Of a DNA stretch of 64,000 nucleotides, positions 56,321 through 64,000 are shown piece by piece. A program made the position numbers and the translations under genes. The DNA is from Pseudomonas resinovorans NBRC 106553 (lineage in GTDB: Bacteria > Pseudomonadota > Gammaproteobacteria > Pseudomonadales > Pseudomonadaceae), in NCBI RefSeq assembly GCF_000412695.1, contig NC_021499.1, positions 2,356,001 to 2,420,000 of the forward strand, given 5' to 3'. Every line of letters starts with the position of its first letter. The first letter of the stretch is position 1. Below the pieces are notes generated by a model. The model was not told the DNA's origin, did not search any database, and saw only the letters and a list, made by a program, of their open reading frames with translations.

Positions 56321-57235
56321 ATGAAGGTGAACGACCTGGACGTGGAAATTGCCCGACGCAGAGCAGAGCTGGCCAAAACCATACAGCGCTTCGCTCCCGA
56401 GTACGGCGTGTACCAGACGGCTATCCCTCCGCTTCACTTCATCCGCAGCGATGCTCCAACCGATACGATCCACACGGTCCACAAACCAGGTTTATGCATC
56501 ATCGCCCAAGGCCGCAAGGAGGTAAGGCTGTGGAACGAAAGCTATGTCTACGATCCGCTGAATTACCTCGTTGTATCGGTCACTTTGCCGCTGGCAGGCC
56601 AAGTCATTGAGGCATCTTCAGAACATCCGTATCTGTGTATACGACTGGACATCGACCCTGCCGAGATCGCGCAGCTTATTGCGGACAGCAGCCCTATTGG
56701 CATTCCAGGCCACGGGGCAAACCGAGGGCTGTACCTCGACAAGATCGACACATCGCTGCTGGACGCCATGCTGCGTCTGGTCCGACTTCTCGATACGCCA
56801 GCAGATATCCCCGCATTAGCCCCTCTGGCACTTCGGGAAATTTTCTATCGCCTGCTCAAAGGCCAACAGGGCCAGCGGCTGCATGAGATTGTGATCGCGG
56901 ACAGTCAGACCCACCGGGTTACCAGGGCGATTGAATGGCTCAACCGACACTACGCAAAGCCTCTGCACATCAAAGAGCTCGCCAGCTACGTGAATTTGAG
57001 CACCTCAACCCTTCATCATCGCTTCAAATCCGTTACCGCCATGAGTCCCCTGCAGTACCAAAAACAACTGCGATTACAGGAAGCGCGCCGTTTGATGATT
57101 TCAGAGGGATTGGATGTCTCCACGGCGGGCTTCAGGGTGGGTTACGAGAGTCTTTCGCAGTTCAGCCGAGAATACAGTCGGATGTTTGGTGCAGCTCCCA
57201 GCAAAGACATCGCAAAAATTCGGTCGACTGCGTAG
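56321..57235 (+). CDS. AraC-family regulator (AraC_N type)
   Basis: A 304-aa regulator with the AraC_N (PF06719-type) ligand domain, e.g. TVHKPGLCIIAQGRKEVRLW and SYVYDPLNYLVVSVTLP, and two HTH motifs (IKELASYVNLSTSTLHHRF; VSTAGFRVGYESLSQFSREY). Divergent to the SDR gene, 315 bases apart, it is likely to control it, as in the YqhC type of system. The ATG at 56321 is the best start; GGAG lies upstream. The gene has a lower GC content than the core genes, consistent with acquisition. Confidence 0.9.
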   Translation: MKVNDLDVEIARRRAELAKTIQRFAPEYGVYQTAIPPLHFIRSDAPTDTIHTVHKPGLCIIAQGRKEVRLWNESYVYDPLNYLVVSVTLPLAGQVIEASSEHPYLCIRLDIDPAEIAQLIADSSPIGIPGHGANRGLYLDKIDTSLLDAMLRLVRLLDTPADIPALAPLALREIFYRLLKGQQGQRLHEIVIADSQTHRVTRAIEWLNRHYAKPLHIKELASYVNLSTSTLHHRFKSVTAMSPLQYQKQLRLQEARRLMISEGLDVSTAGFRVGYESLSQFSREYSRMFGAAPSKDIAKIRSTA

Positions 57236-57495
57236 CGAACCCCATCGTCCGCTTCTGGCCGAAATCGGACATTCGTGCCTGGTCGCAAACAGTCACGCGC
57301 CTCTTGTATAGCCAAAGCACGAAAACACCGGGTTGACCAACGCCACAGCGCCTTCCGCACGGCCTGGTCCTACAGATATTTCCGAGCATCTTTTCTTTGG
57401 CCTACAGAGAAATTTCCCACAGCACATTAGCCTTGAGGCCCTACGCGCGCCCTGGCTAGTGTCCCTCCCCGTCACGGTCAATCCCGTGGCCGGGT
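57236..57495. other. Gap without a supported gene
   Basis: It begins with the repeat-like GTCCGCTTCTGGCCGAAATC (57247). Around 57385-57470 there is mixed-composition DNA. No gene is supported before the Ash-like frame. Confidence 0.4.
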
Positions 57496-57735
57496 TTGAC
57501 AGCCCGAAACACTGGCGCGATTGCGCCGCAAGGTGCATGCGAGGAACGGCGGACGTTCTTTGCAGGCTCTTGTTCGCATGCAGTTTTTCAACTGCATGGC
57601 TCTATGGCAGATCGCGTGGGGAGACCCCTAGCGGTCTGCCGGCTCCAGTGTCCGGTCTGTCAACCCTGCGCGATCTGCCACCTTTCGACTGACAGCGGAC
57701 GGTGGCGGGTTCTACTCATACACTGGAGATCCGCC
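57496..57735 (+). CDS. Ash-like phage-type leader frame (in frame with the Bro-N gene)
   Basis: From a TTG at 57496 the frame runs 80 codons without a stop directly into the Bro-N gene. It carries EERRTFFAGSCSHAVFQLHG and SMADRVGRP, which resemble the short 'ash family' proteins associated with P4-like and other prophages. In many Pseudomonas this segment occurs as its own small open frame or as an untranslated conserved leader. No good ribosome binding site precedes the TTG. Translation is therefore unproven; conserved DNA with a regulatory role is an equal alternative. Confidence 0.35.
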
Positions 57736-58203
57736 ATGCACGACGCATATACCCCTGTCGTTTTCTATCACCACTCCCTCCGCCTGCGCGCAGTGATGGT
57801 CGACAACCAGCCCTGGTTCGTCGCCCATGACTTCGCGCGGTTGATCGGCCTTCCCGATGCCGTCCCTTTGCTTCCGGCCCTGGAGCCCCACGAGCAGCAA
57901 ACCCTCTGCCTCGGCTACACCCAGGACTTCCATGAAGAGGTCACCGTCATCAGCGATATCGGCGCGTACCGGGCGCTGTTCCAATTCGGTAAGCCAAAGC
58001 ACGGCGAGGTGGGCCGCTGGCTGAACGCCGTGCTGGTGCCGACGCTGCATGACTACCACCGGGTACCTGATGCGGCGCCGCGTCGGGAGAACCTGAGCTT
58101 TGAGGGTCGGCTGATTGGTGTCGTGCGCTGGCAGGGTGAGGTGTGGGTGGCCTGGCGGGATTTGCCGGCCTTTATGGCGAGCGGCAAGGAGGTGTCGGTA
58201 TGA
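57736..58203 (+). CDS. Bro-N domain protein (phage antirepressor-like)
   Basis: A 155-aa protein. It starts MHDAYTPVVFYHHSLRLRAV and has the Bro-N pattern of a beta-hairpin followed by FVAHDFARLIGLP, then ISDIGAYRALFQFGKPKHGEVGRWLNAVLVP (in pieces: DIGAYRALF, GRWLN). Bro-N occurs in baculovirus BRO and phage antirepressors and binds DNA. GGAGA lies 7 bases before the ATG. It overlaps the next gene by ATGA. Likely function is DNA binding; the target is unknown. Confidence 0.8.
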   Translation: MHDAYTPVVFYHHSLRLRAVMVDNQPWFVAHDFARLIGLPDAVPLLPALEPHEQQTLCLGYTQDFHEEVTVISDIGAYRALFQFGKPKHGEVGRWLNAVLVPTLHDYHRVPDAAPRRENLSFEGRLIGVVRWQGEVWVAWRDLPAFMASGKEVSV

Positions 58204-58457
58204 CCGAGGAGCTTGAAGAACGCCGGCTGCGGGAGTTGGTGAACCGGCTGGATTCGCGGCTGGAGATCGTGCAGGTGCTGGCGGAGATACTCCTGGACAA
58301 CGCCACATTGCGGCCCTGCGTTCCCGGGGCTTATCTCAATTACTACCGGGAAGGCATGTTGATGGAGGCGGTGATTCATCTCGCCCGCAGCAATCAGGAG
58401 GATTTCGGTCAGTTAATGAAGAGGCCAGAAATTGCCGTTGGATTGGATGTGAGTTGA
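58200..58457 (+). CDS. Small protein encoded with Bro-N, function unknown
   Basis: An 85-aa, mostly helical protein beginning MTEELEERRLRELVNRLDSR, with an acidic/hydrophobic C-terminus (LARSNQEDFGQLMKRPEIAV). I recognise no family. It overlaps the Bro-N stop by 4 bases and is followed by a terminator, so it is the second and last gene of the module. Tight coupling suggests the proteins act together. Confidence 0.75.
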   Translation: MTEELEERRLRELVNRLDSRLEIVQVLAEILLDNATLRPCVPGAYLNYYREGMLMEAVIHLARSNQEDFGQLMKRPEIAVGLDVS

Positions 58458-58467
58458 GCTGTGGTGG

Positions 58468-58505
58468 GGCCCCTCTTCCGGGTTGGGAGAGGGGCCTTTG
58501 TTTTG
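58468..58505 (+). terminator. Rho-independent terminator after the Bro-N module
   Basis: GGCCCCTCT, an 11-base loop, AGAGGGGCC, then TTTGTTTTG; starts 11 bases after the stop. Confidence 0.9.
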
Positions 58506-58602
58506 TTGGGGCAACGGGGTTGCCCTTGGCGATTGATATCGCCCCTACAAGGTTGGGGTGAGTTTGGCGCGGGGGGTGTTCGCGAGCAGAGCTCGCTCCT
58601 AC
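58504..58602. repeat. REP-like palindromes
   Basis: TGTTGGGGCAACGGGGTTGC... to CGCCCCTACA resembles the hairpin at 25496-25553. TTCGCGAGCAGAGCTCGCTCCTAC (58579-58602) contains GAGC-AGAGCTC and matches the well-known Pseudomonas GTAGGAGCGAGC repeat type. From 58603 to 58778 there is a CGGCCAGAAGCGG repeat piece and the GGCCCCGATGC / GCATCGGGGCC hairpin (58736-58762) near the DUF1254 3' end. Confidence 0.6.
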
Positions 58603-58778
58603 GGTATGCCGTGCAGCGGTAGGGCGGCTATCGGCCAGAAGCGGTTTGCCATTCACGGTCTGCCAGCAGCATAACCCTGTGCTGGGGCCGAGCCTTGAAT
58701 AACGCCTCCACTGGCTTCAGCCGCGTATGCCAAGCAGGCCCCGATGCGACCGGCATCGGGGCCATTGCGGCGGGGCGG

Positions 58779-60188
58779 CTAGTTGACCCTGACGATCTTC
58801 GGCGGGGTCCAGCTGGCATCGAGAATCGACGGGCTCTGCTCCTTCGGCCAGTACATGCGCATCATGGGCAGGAAATCTCCTTTTGGCGCTGGCAGCCAGT
58901 TGGCCTCCTTGTCCTTGCCGGGTGATTCATGCTGGAGGTACAGGGTCAGGGAGCCGTCGGCGTTGTACTTCAGATCGTTGCGGGGACTGACGGTGAATTT
59001 GTTCAACGGATTGTCCACGAACCACCAGCCCTGATCGATCTGGTACATGGTGATGGACCAGAAACCATTCACCGGGGGCGTCTGTCCCTTGGGGAAGGTC
59101 AGGGTGTAGCGATTGGCGCCATTGAGTGTCTGGCCGCTGCTATCGACGGTGGTATAGGGATAGACGGCATCCTGCTGTACGTTCGCCGGCCAGCCAAAGG
59201 CGGCGACCACCGCGCGCTTCATGTATTGCGTGTCGTAGACACCGAGCCCTTTCGTGAAGAGCCAGCCGTTCACCTCGCTGCCAATGGAATGCTGGTTCGC
59301 GCCGATTTCCTTCAAGGCAACCGCGGGCAGATCTGCCAACGCCTTCTGCAACCCCGGATCCAGCTTGCCGAGCTCGAACGGCTTGCAAGGCTCGATGCCC
59401 AACTTGGCCATACGCGCCAGGATGGGGGCGTCTTCAGCAGCCGGGGGAGCGTCCTTGCACATCAATGAGGCGAGCTTGTTGAAATAGGTCTCGGTGCTCA
59501 TCCCGAGAATCACGTCCTGGGGCTTGGCGGTCATGCTGAAACCCGGGTTCGGGTCCACCGCGGGGACCTTGGGCGTATAGGCCTTGCCCCAGGCCGACAA
59601 GGGCGTGATTTTCAGCTGCGCCTGCAAGGCGTTGACCGCCTTGTAGTCCTGATCGGTGCCATTGGCATAGGTGCGGCCCAGAATGAGCATTTTTGCGGTG
59701 GCGGATTTTATCTGGACCATGCCCTCGGGAACCTCGCCCTTCCAGCCCGGCCCCGTGAGCAGGTAGTTGGCCGCCTTGCCACCTGTGGTGCGCGCGCCGG
59801 GCGAGTGGAAGTCGGTCATCCACAGGTCGTACATCGGCATCAGGTAAAAGCGGGTGCCCATGTCGGGATGGCTGAACACCTGCGGCTCGCTCAGGTCCAC
59901 CCAGGCGGCCGAATAGAGCGTGTCGGCATTCGGCGCCGACACGCCACGGTAGTCGGCCGGTGGATAGCGCGGGACGTTGATGAACTGCCCCATGGGGCCA
60001 TGCAATCCGCTGACCTTGTCTACGTTGGTCATCTGCACCCGGGTGACCTCGGTGGTGATCAGCGAGTAACCGTAGACGTAGGCGTCCTTGGCAATCTGCA
60101 GGAGTTCATCCTGGTCAGCGGCCGACACCTGGCTGGTCAGACCCAGGCTGATAGCGGCAGCCAGAACGACTGTTGACGCGAGCTTCAT
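58779..60188 (-). CDS. DUF1254/DUF1214 protein, exported
   Basis: A 469-aa protein with a signal peptide (MKLASTVVLAAAISLGLTSQ then VSA) followed by DUF1254 (residues about 60-190; YVYGYSLITTEVTRVQMTNV and NADTLYSAAWVDLSEPQV) and DUF1214 (about 320-450; NGFWSITMYQIDQGWWFVDN). These paired domains are widespread, beta-rich and of unknown function in the periplasm or outer surface. The start has an AAGGAGAAGC ribosome binding site. It is transcribed away from the MscS-like gene. Confidence 0.87.
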   Translation of the reverse strand: MKLASTVVLAAAISLGLTSQVSAADQDELLQIAKDAYVYGYSLITTEVTRVQMTNVDKVSGLHGPMGQFINVPRYPPADYRGVSAPNADTLYSAAWVDLSEPQVFSHPDMGTRFYLMPMYDLWMTDFHSPGARTTGGKAANYLLTGPGWKGEVPEGMVQIKSATAKMLILGRTYANGTDQDYKAVNALQAQLKITPLSAWGKAYTPKVPAVDPNPGFSMTAKPQDVILGMSTETYFNKLASLMCKDAPPAAEDAPILARMAKLGIEPCKPFELGKLDPGLQKALADLPAVALKEIGANQHSIGSEVNGWLFTKGLGVYDTQYMKRAVVAAFGWPANVQQDAVYPYTTVDSSGQTLNGANRYTLTFPKGQTPPVNGFWSITMYQIDQGWWFVDNPLNKFTVSPRNDLKYNADGSLTLYLQHESPGKDKEANWLPAPKGDFLPMMRMYWPKEQSPSILDASWTPPKIVRVN

Positions 60189-60624
60189 ATGCTTCTCCTT
60201 GGCTGAGAGATGGCTTATGCGCGATGGCGCCCAGAGCGGGTTGGCTATCGACTATCGCTACAAGCGAGGGGCCGCTGCGGACAGGTTGCCCAATGCGAGT
60301 TGCGGTGAGTCGACAGAAACTTGACGTGGCCGGGTTCCTGTCATGACAGGAGATGGGGCTGCTGATGGAAAATTGTCGCGCCCACTCCACTGTAGCTTTC
60401 ATGGCTGCAACTTGCATTTTCGGACCGGCCGCGCGCATCCCGCCGCGCAACGTCCTGGCCAATAGGAACAACCGGGGCGGGAAAGTGGGAAGCAGAAGCG
60501 TCAAAGTAAACGGATGAATGAGCGGCCGGAAGTTGGACCGATCAGGCAGAACCCGCCGCGTCACGACCCCGGCGCCCTCTGGCCGTCTATGATCGATAGG
60601 CAGACAAGCACAGGGGGAGCCACG
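60189..60624. promoter_or_regulatory. Divergent regulatory gap with a palindrome
   Basis: 436 bases between divergent genes without a supported gene. It includes a perfect palindrome CCTGTCATGACAGG (60337-60350), extended by one base on each side, a possible operator. No consensus promoter stands out. Confidence 0.4.
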
Positions 60625-63021
60625 ATGCGGCACTTCAGCCTGAATGGCCTACCGTTGGCCTTGACGTTCTGGATAGCTGCCTTGGTTTGGTTTCCTTCTG
60701 CGCAGGCGGAGCCTGCAACGGTGCCCAGTGAGCTGCCGGCGCTGGCCGAAGGGGCCGGGCTGGGGCGCATGAGCGAGCAGTTGGACCTGATCCGTCAGAA
60801 GGTGGCGGGTGACTCCAATGACGATTTCCTGTTGGCACTGCGCCAGGCGGCGACGCAGGTGCAACGCCTCGCCGATGCCTTCAGCGACCTGCGTAGCGCG
60901 GATATCGAACGGGTGGACGACCAACTGAAGGTGCTTGGTCCGGCGCAGGCCGGCGAGGCAGAGAACCTGGCCAGTCAGCGGCAGCAGCTGATGCAGGACA
61001 GGGTGTCCCTGCTCGATGAGCGGCGCCAGGCCAACCAGCTGGTGCAGTCGGCCGCCGATTTGTCGGCGCAGATCAGCAATCTTCGCCGCAGCCTGTTCAA
61101 CTCGCAGATCAGCACCCGTGCGGCCAGCCCTTTGAGTCCCAAGTTCTGGTCGCAACTTGTTCGTCTTTCCGGGGACGATCTCAGCCGCCTGCGTGGCCTC
61201 TGGGCGGACGCTTCATCGATGCTGCGCGACGCATTCTCCTCGGAGCGCAGCGGGCTGTTCATCGCCTGCCTGATCGCTTCCGGGCTGCTGTGGGGCGTGG
61301 GTCGGTACTTGCTCGAACGCCTTCTGGCCTGGTCGATGATCCGCTGGCTGCCAGAAGGGCGCATGCGTCGGACAGGCTTCGCGCTGGGCGTTGGCGTGAT
61401 CTCTCTGCTTACCATTGGTGGGGCGGTATCGCTATCGCTCTGGGGATTGGAGAGCAGCGCTCAGCTGCCACCGAGCATTGCTACGCTGGGGAGCCAGTTG
61501 ATGTCCGTGGTGGTGTTCTGCGCCTGCGTCGCAGGGCTCGGCCGCGCACTGCTGATGACGTCCAGGCCGTCCTGGCGCCTTCCGCCGATCCCGGACCCGG
61601 TAGCCAGTGCCCTGGCGTGGTTCCCGCCGCTGTTGGCGCTAACCCTGGTGATCGTGGTCACCCAGGATCGGATCAACAGCGTGATTGCCAGTAGCCTGGC
61701 CTTGACCGTGGCGACCTATGGCTTGACCGCGTTCGTCACTGCGCTGCTGTTCGCTGTTGCCTTGTTGCGCTACCGGCATGTGCGTCGACGTTCCGGCCTG
61801 GGGCCGCCGCGGGGCATCGCTGGATTGATGGCCTTCCTGGCCAGTGCGTGGGTGGGGTTCATCCTGGCTGCGTTGTTCATTGGATACCTCAGCCTGGCCT
61901 ACTTCCTGACCGTGAAGCTGCTGTGGATCAGCGTAGTGGCGGCCAGCGCCTATCTGGTTATCGCTTTCTACGGGGATTTGTGTGAAACCCTGTTTTCACC
62001 ACGTCTTCCCGGCGGCCTGGCGCTGGCCTCCGCCTTCGGGCTCCCACAACGGCACCAGGCACAGGTCAGTACGCTGTTGACCGGTCTAGGGCGCAGCCTG
62101 TTGTTGTTCATCGCCGTGATACTTGCCTTGTTGCCGTCCGGGTCCAGGCCCGGAGATTTCCTGGGCGTCAATCATTGGGGAGGATTGGACAAACCGCTCT
62201 GGGGGCTGAATATCCTGCCGCAGGACATCCTGCTTGCAGTCGGCTTTCTCTTGGCCGGGCTGCAGGGTATTCGTGTCCTCAAGCGCTGGCTGAGTGACGA
62301 ACTGCTGCCTGATACCAACCTGGACGCCGGCATGCGGGCCTCGCTGGTAACCCTGGTGGGTTACCTCGGCTTCATCCTGCTGGCGGTGGTGGTCCTGTCG
62401 ACCTTGCACATCAACCTGACCAGCCTGACCTGGGTGATCAGCGCCTTGTCGGTGGGCATCGGCTTCGGCCTGCAGGCCATCGTGCAGAATTTCATTTCCG
62501 GCCTGATCCTGCTCACCGAGCGGCCGGTGAAGGTCGGGGATTGGGTCAGTCTCGACGGGGTCGAGGGCGACATTCGACGCATCAATGTGCGGGCCACCGA
62601 AATCCAGATGTCGGACCGCTCCACGGTCATAGTCCCGAACTCGCAATTCATCTCGCTGAAAGTAAGGAACGTGACCATGGACAGCGCCCTGGGAGTGGTC
62701 GGTATCCACCTGACCCTCCCGTTGGACACTGACATGCGTCTGGTGCGGGACCTCTTGCTGAAGGTCTATGCCGAACATGCCGCCATCCTCGAGACGCCTG
62801 CGCCCTCGGTGAGCCTCAACGACCTCGCCAGCAACGGCATCATCGTGACCGTCAGTGGCTACGTCAGCGGCCCTCGCCTGGTTTCCGGCACTCGCAGCGA
62901 CCTGCTGTTCACCATCCTTGAGGCGCTGCGGGAACAGAAGATCGCGCTGTCGTCTCCGCAGAGCTTGCGGTTGATCGAGGGTGGCCAGGACGGTGATGGC
63001 AATCAAGGAGGGAGCCGTTAG
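60625..63021 (+). CDS. DUF3772-MscS mechanosensitive channel family protein
   Basis: A 798-aa inner-membrane protein. After a signal peptide (MRHFSLNGLPLALTFWIAAL ... AQA) comes a periplasmic DUF3772 helical domain (about 60-185), then around ten membrane helices, the last being the pore (ALSVGIGFGLQAIVQNFISG) and a cytoplasmic MscS beta domain (ERPVKVGDWVSLDGVEGDIR). It resembles large MscK/MscM-type channels that open on hypo-osmotic shock. The ATG at 60625 with GGGGGAGC upstream is preferred; an in-frame ATG at 60514 lies in the gap. Confidence 0.9.
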   Translation: MRHFSLNGLPLALTFWIAALVWFPSAQAEPATVPSELPALAEGAGLGRMSEQLDLIRQKVAGDSNDDFLLALRQAATQVQRLADAFSDLRSADIERVDDQLKVLGPAQAGEAENLASQRQQLMQDRVSLLDERRQANQLVQSAADLSAQISNLRRSLFNSQISTRAASPLSPKFWSQLVRLSGDDLSRLRGLWADASSMLRDAFSSERSGLFIACLIASGLLWGVGRYLLERLLAWSMIRWLPEGRMRRTGFALGVGVISLLTIGGAVSLSLWGLESSAQLPPSIATLGSQLMSVVVFCACVAGLGRALLMTSRPSWRLPPIPDPVASALAWFPPLLALTLVIVVTQDRINSVIASSLALTVATYGLTAFVTALLFAVALLRYRHVRRRSGLGPPRGIAGLMAFLASAWVGFILAALFIGYLSLAYFLTVKLLWISVVAASAYLVIAFYGDLCETLFSPRLPGGLALASAFGLPQRHQAQVSTLLTGLGRSLLLFIAVILALLPSGSRPGDFLGVNHWGGLDKPLWGLNILPQDILLAVGFLLAGLQGIRVLKRWLSDELLPDTNLDAGMRASLVTLVGYLGFILLAVVVLSTLHINLTSLTWVISALSVGIGFGLQAIVQNFISGLILLTERPVKVGDWVSLDGVEGDIRRINVRATEIQMSDRSTVIVPNSQFISLKVRNVTMDSALGVVGIHLTLPLDTDMRLVRDLLLKVYAEHAAILETPAPSVSLNDLASNGIIVTVSGYVSGPRLVSGTRSDLLFTILEALREQKIALSSPQSLRLIEGGQDGDGNQGGSR

Positions 63022-63095
63022 CTGAACGGCTTGCCATTCCGGACCAACCAGACCGACACCAAGCCCATCGCCGGGGCCAAAAAGAGGAAAGGAGA

Positions 63096-63120
63096 GATCC
63101 GCCCCTGAAAGGGGCGGATC
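63096..63120 (-). terminator. Rho-independent terminator after the GST gene
   Basis: Stem GATCCGCCCC / GGGGCGGATC with a TGAAA loop. On the minus strand it is followed at a distance by CTCTTTTT, and it lies about 16 bases after the GST stop. It may also stop the MscS transcript from the other side. Confidence 0.7.
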
Positions 63121-63135
63121 GGCCGGTGTGGCTAA

Positions 63136-63777
63136 TCAGGCCTGCGCCATCGCCTTGTGATCGGCGACTACTTTGGCTTCGTCCTGAATGGTCTTCTGCA
63201 CCGAGGCGCGCTCATCCATGCGGGCCTTGTAGGCCATCAGATGCTTCAGGTGGCCGATCTCGACACCGGAGCGTTCATGCCAGAAGGTGCCCCAAACGTA
63301 CGCATCAGCCACGGTGAACTGTTCACCGGTGAGCCAGGTGCGTCCGTCCGCCAGGCGGGCATCCAGGGTGGTGTAAGCCTTGACCAGCTTGTCGCGGGTC
63401 CAGGCAGTGCCTTCCTCGGTGAGCAGCTTGCGCATCAGCGGGATGTGCTTCTGGGCAATTTCGGTGGCGAGGAAGGTCAGCAACTGATTGAACTTCGCAC
63501 GCTCAAGGCTCCCTTGCGGGGGCACCAGGCCCGCTTCGGGGAACTGGTCGGCCAGGTAAGACGTGATGACGATGGTCTCGGTGAGGATGTCCTTGTCCGC
63601 ATTGTCCAGCTGAAGCGCCGGTACGTAGAACAGCGGGTTGATCTGGGCGAAGTCCTCACCGTTCGAGGTGGTCCGGTTCCAGACGTCGAAGTGCACCAGT
63701 TCCAGGTCTAGGCCCAGTTCGTTGGCGATGATCTGGACGGCTTCGGAGCAGGTCTGGTCGGCGATAAAGAGTTTCAT
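63136..63777 (-). CDS. Glutathione S-transferase
   Basis: A 213-aa protein with an N-terminal thioredoxin-like GST domain (MKLFIADQTCSEAVQIIANE, Cys10 at the usual beta-class position and INPLFYVPALQLD containing the cis-Pro) and a helical C-terminal domain (LTGEQFTVADAYVWGTFW). It transfers glutathione to electrophiles or works in redox reactions. The start at 63777 matches the family; the longer frame to 63912 has no such conservation. The last 220 bases of the window hold only its upstream region. Confidence 0.9.
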   Translation of the reverse strand: MKLFIADQTCSEAVQIIANELGLDLELVHFDVWNRTTSNGEDFAQINPLFYVPALQLDNADKDILTETIVITSYLADQFPEAGLVPPQGSLERAKFNQLLTFLATEIAQKHIPLMRKLLTEEGTAWTRDKLVKAYTTLDARLADGRTWLTGEQFTVADAYVWGTFWHERSGVEIGHLKHLMAYKARMDERASVQKTIQDEAKVVADHKAMAQA

Positions 63778-64000
63778 GTGCGTCACCTTGGAGTGGGGAG
63801 TCGGCCTGGGTATCAGGGCCGGTGAGCGCAGTTTCGAAGTTTCTCCTAGCTTGATAAACGCGCCTCCGGGAGACGCTTTGTCGGTTTCAGGGCGACAATC
63901 AAGAAGCCGCACAGGATGGTGATTGTCATTTTCGGGGCGACAGTGCGCGGTGGTTGGAGCGGTTTATCTGCCCCTGCTGGCCGCTTAACGTTGCGCGCCC

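Overview
The window is chromosomal DNA from a high-GC gammaproteobacterium, almost certainly a Pseudomonas species of the aeruginosa/resinovorans type. The main evidence is gene content and order: gltA diverging from sdhCDAB-sucAB-lpdG-sucCD, then a braB-type carrier, htpG, a chemoreceptor, fabB-fabA, a PA1611-like hybrid kinase, gpsA, sixA and an acyl-CoA synthetase. This matches, from memory, the PA1579-PA1625 stretch of P. aeruginosa PAO1. No search was run, so the species is an inference.

Layout. 1-2.8 kb is a disturbed left edge: one end of an IS3-family element, a short tract resembling an IS21-type end, a DUF486 gene cut in half and an orphan GH31 N-terminal domain, followed by two ordinary small genes. 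2.8-15.8 kb is the TCA block: gltA on the minus strand and, divergently, succinate dehydrogenase, 2-oxoglutarate dehydrogenase and succinyl-CoA synthetase, with stem-loops in three of the larger gaps. 16-37 kb is core genome: amino-acid carrier, small membrane and thioesterase genes, htpG behind a clear heat-shock (sigma32) promoter, two dienelactone hydrolase paralogues, pirin/OsmC, a response regulator, a large hybrid kinase, a probable methanethiol methyltransferase, a chemoreceptor and the fabAB unsaturated fatty acid operon. 37-49.7 kb continues with the PA1611-like kinase, gpsA ending inside the target duplication of a MITE, sixA, an acyl-CoA synthetase with a palindromic operator, hydrolases and an AI-2E family transporter.

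49.7-64 kb is accessory. It opens with a short scar of a short-chain dehydrogenase C-terminus, then a GlxA-type regulator with AzlC/AzlD exporter genes, about 760 bases without genes, a complete IS3-family element (52866-54096) that cuts an AraC-type regulator, an Atu4866/SDR/AraC cluster, an Ash-like/Bro-N/85-aa phage-type module, a DUF1254 protein, a DUF3772-MscS channel and a glutathione S-transferase.

The two IS3 copies are in direct orientation and show no difference over the compared 600 bases. They bracket about 52 kb that includes genes expected to be essential. Several families of dispersed palindromic repeats lie between genes. No rRNA, tRNA or CRISPR array was recognised. The best candidate for an undescribed system is the Ash-like/Bro-N/85-aa module at 57.5-58.5 kb; its function is unknown and I make no functional claim for it.
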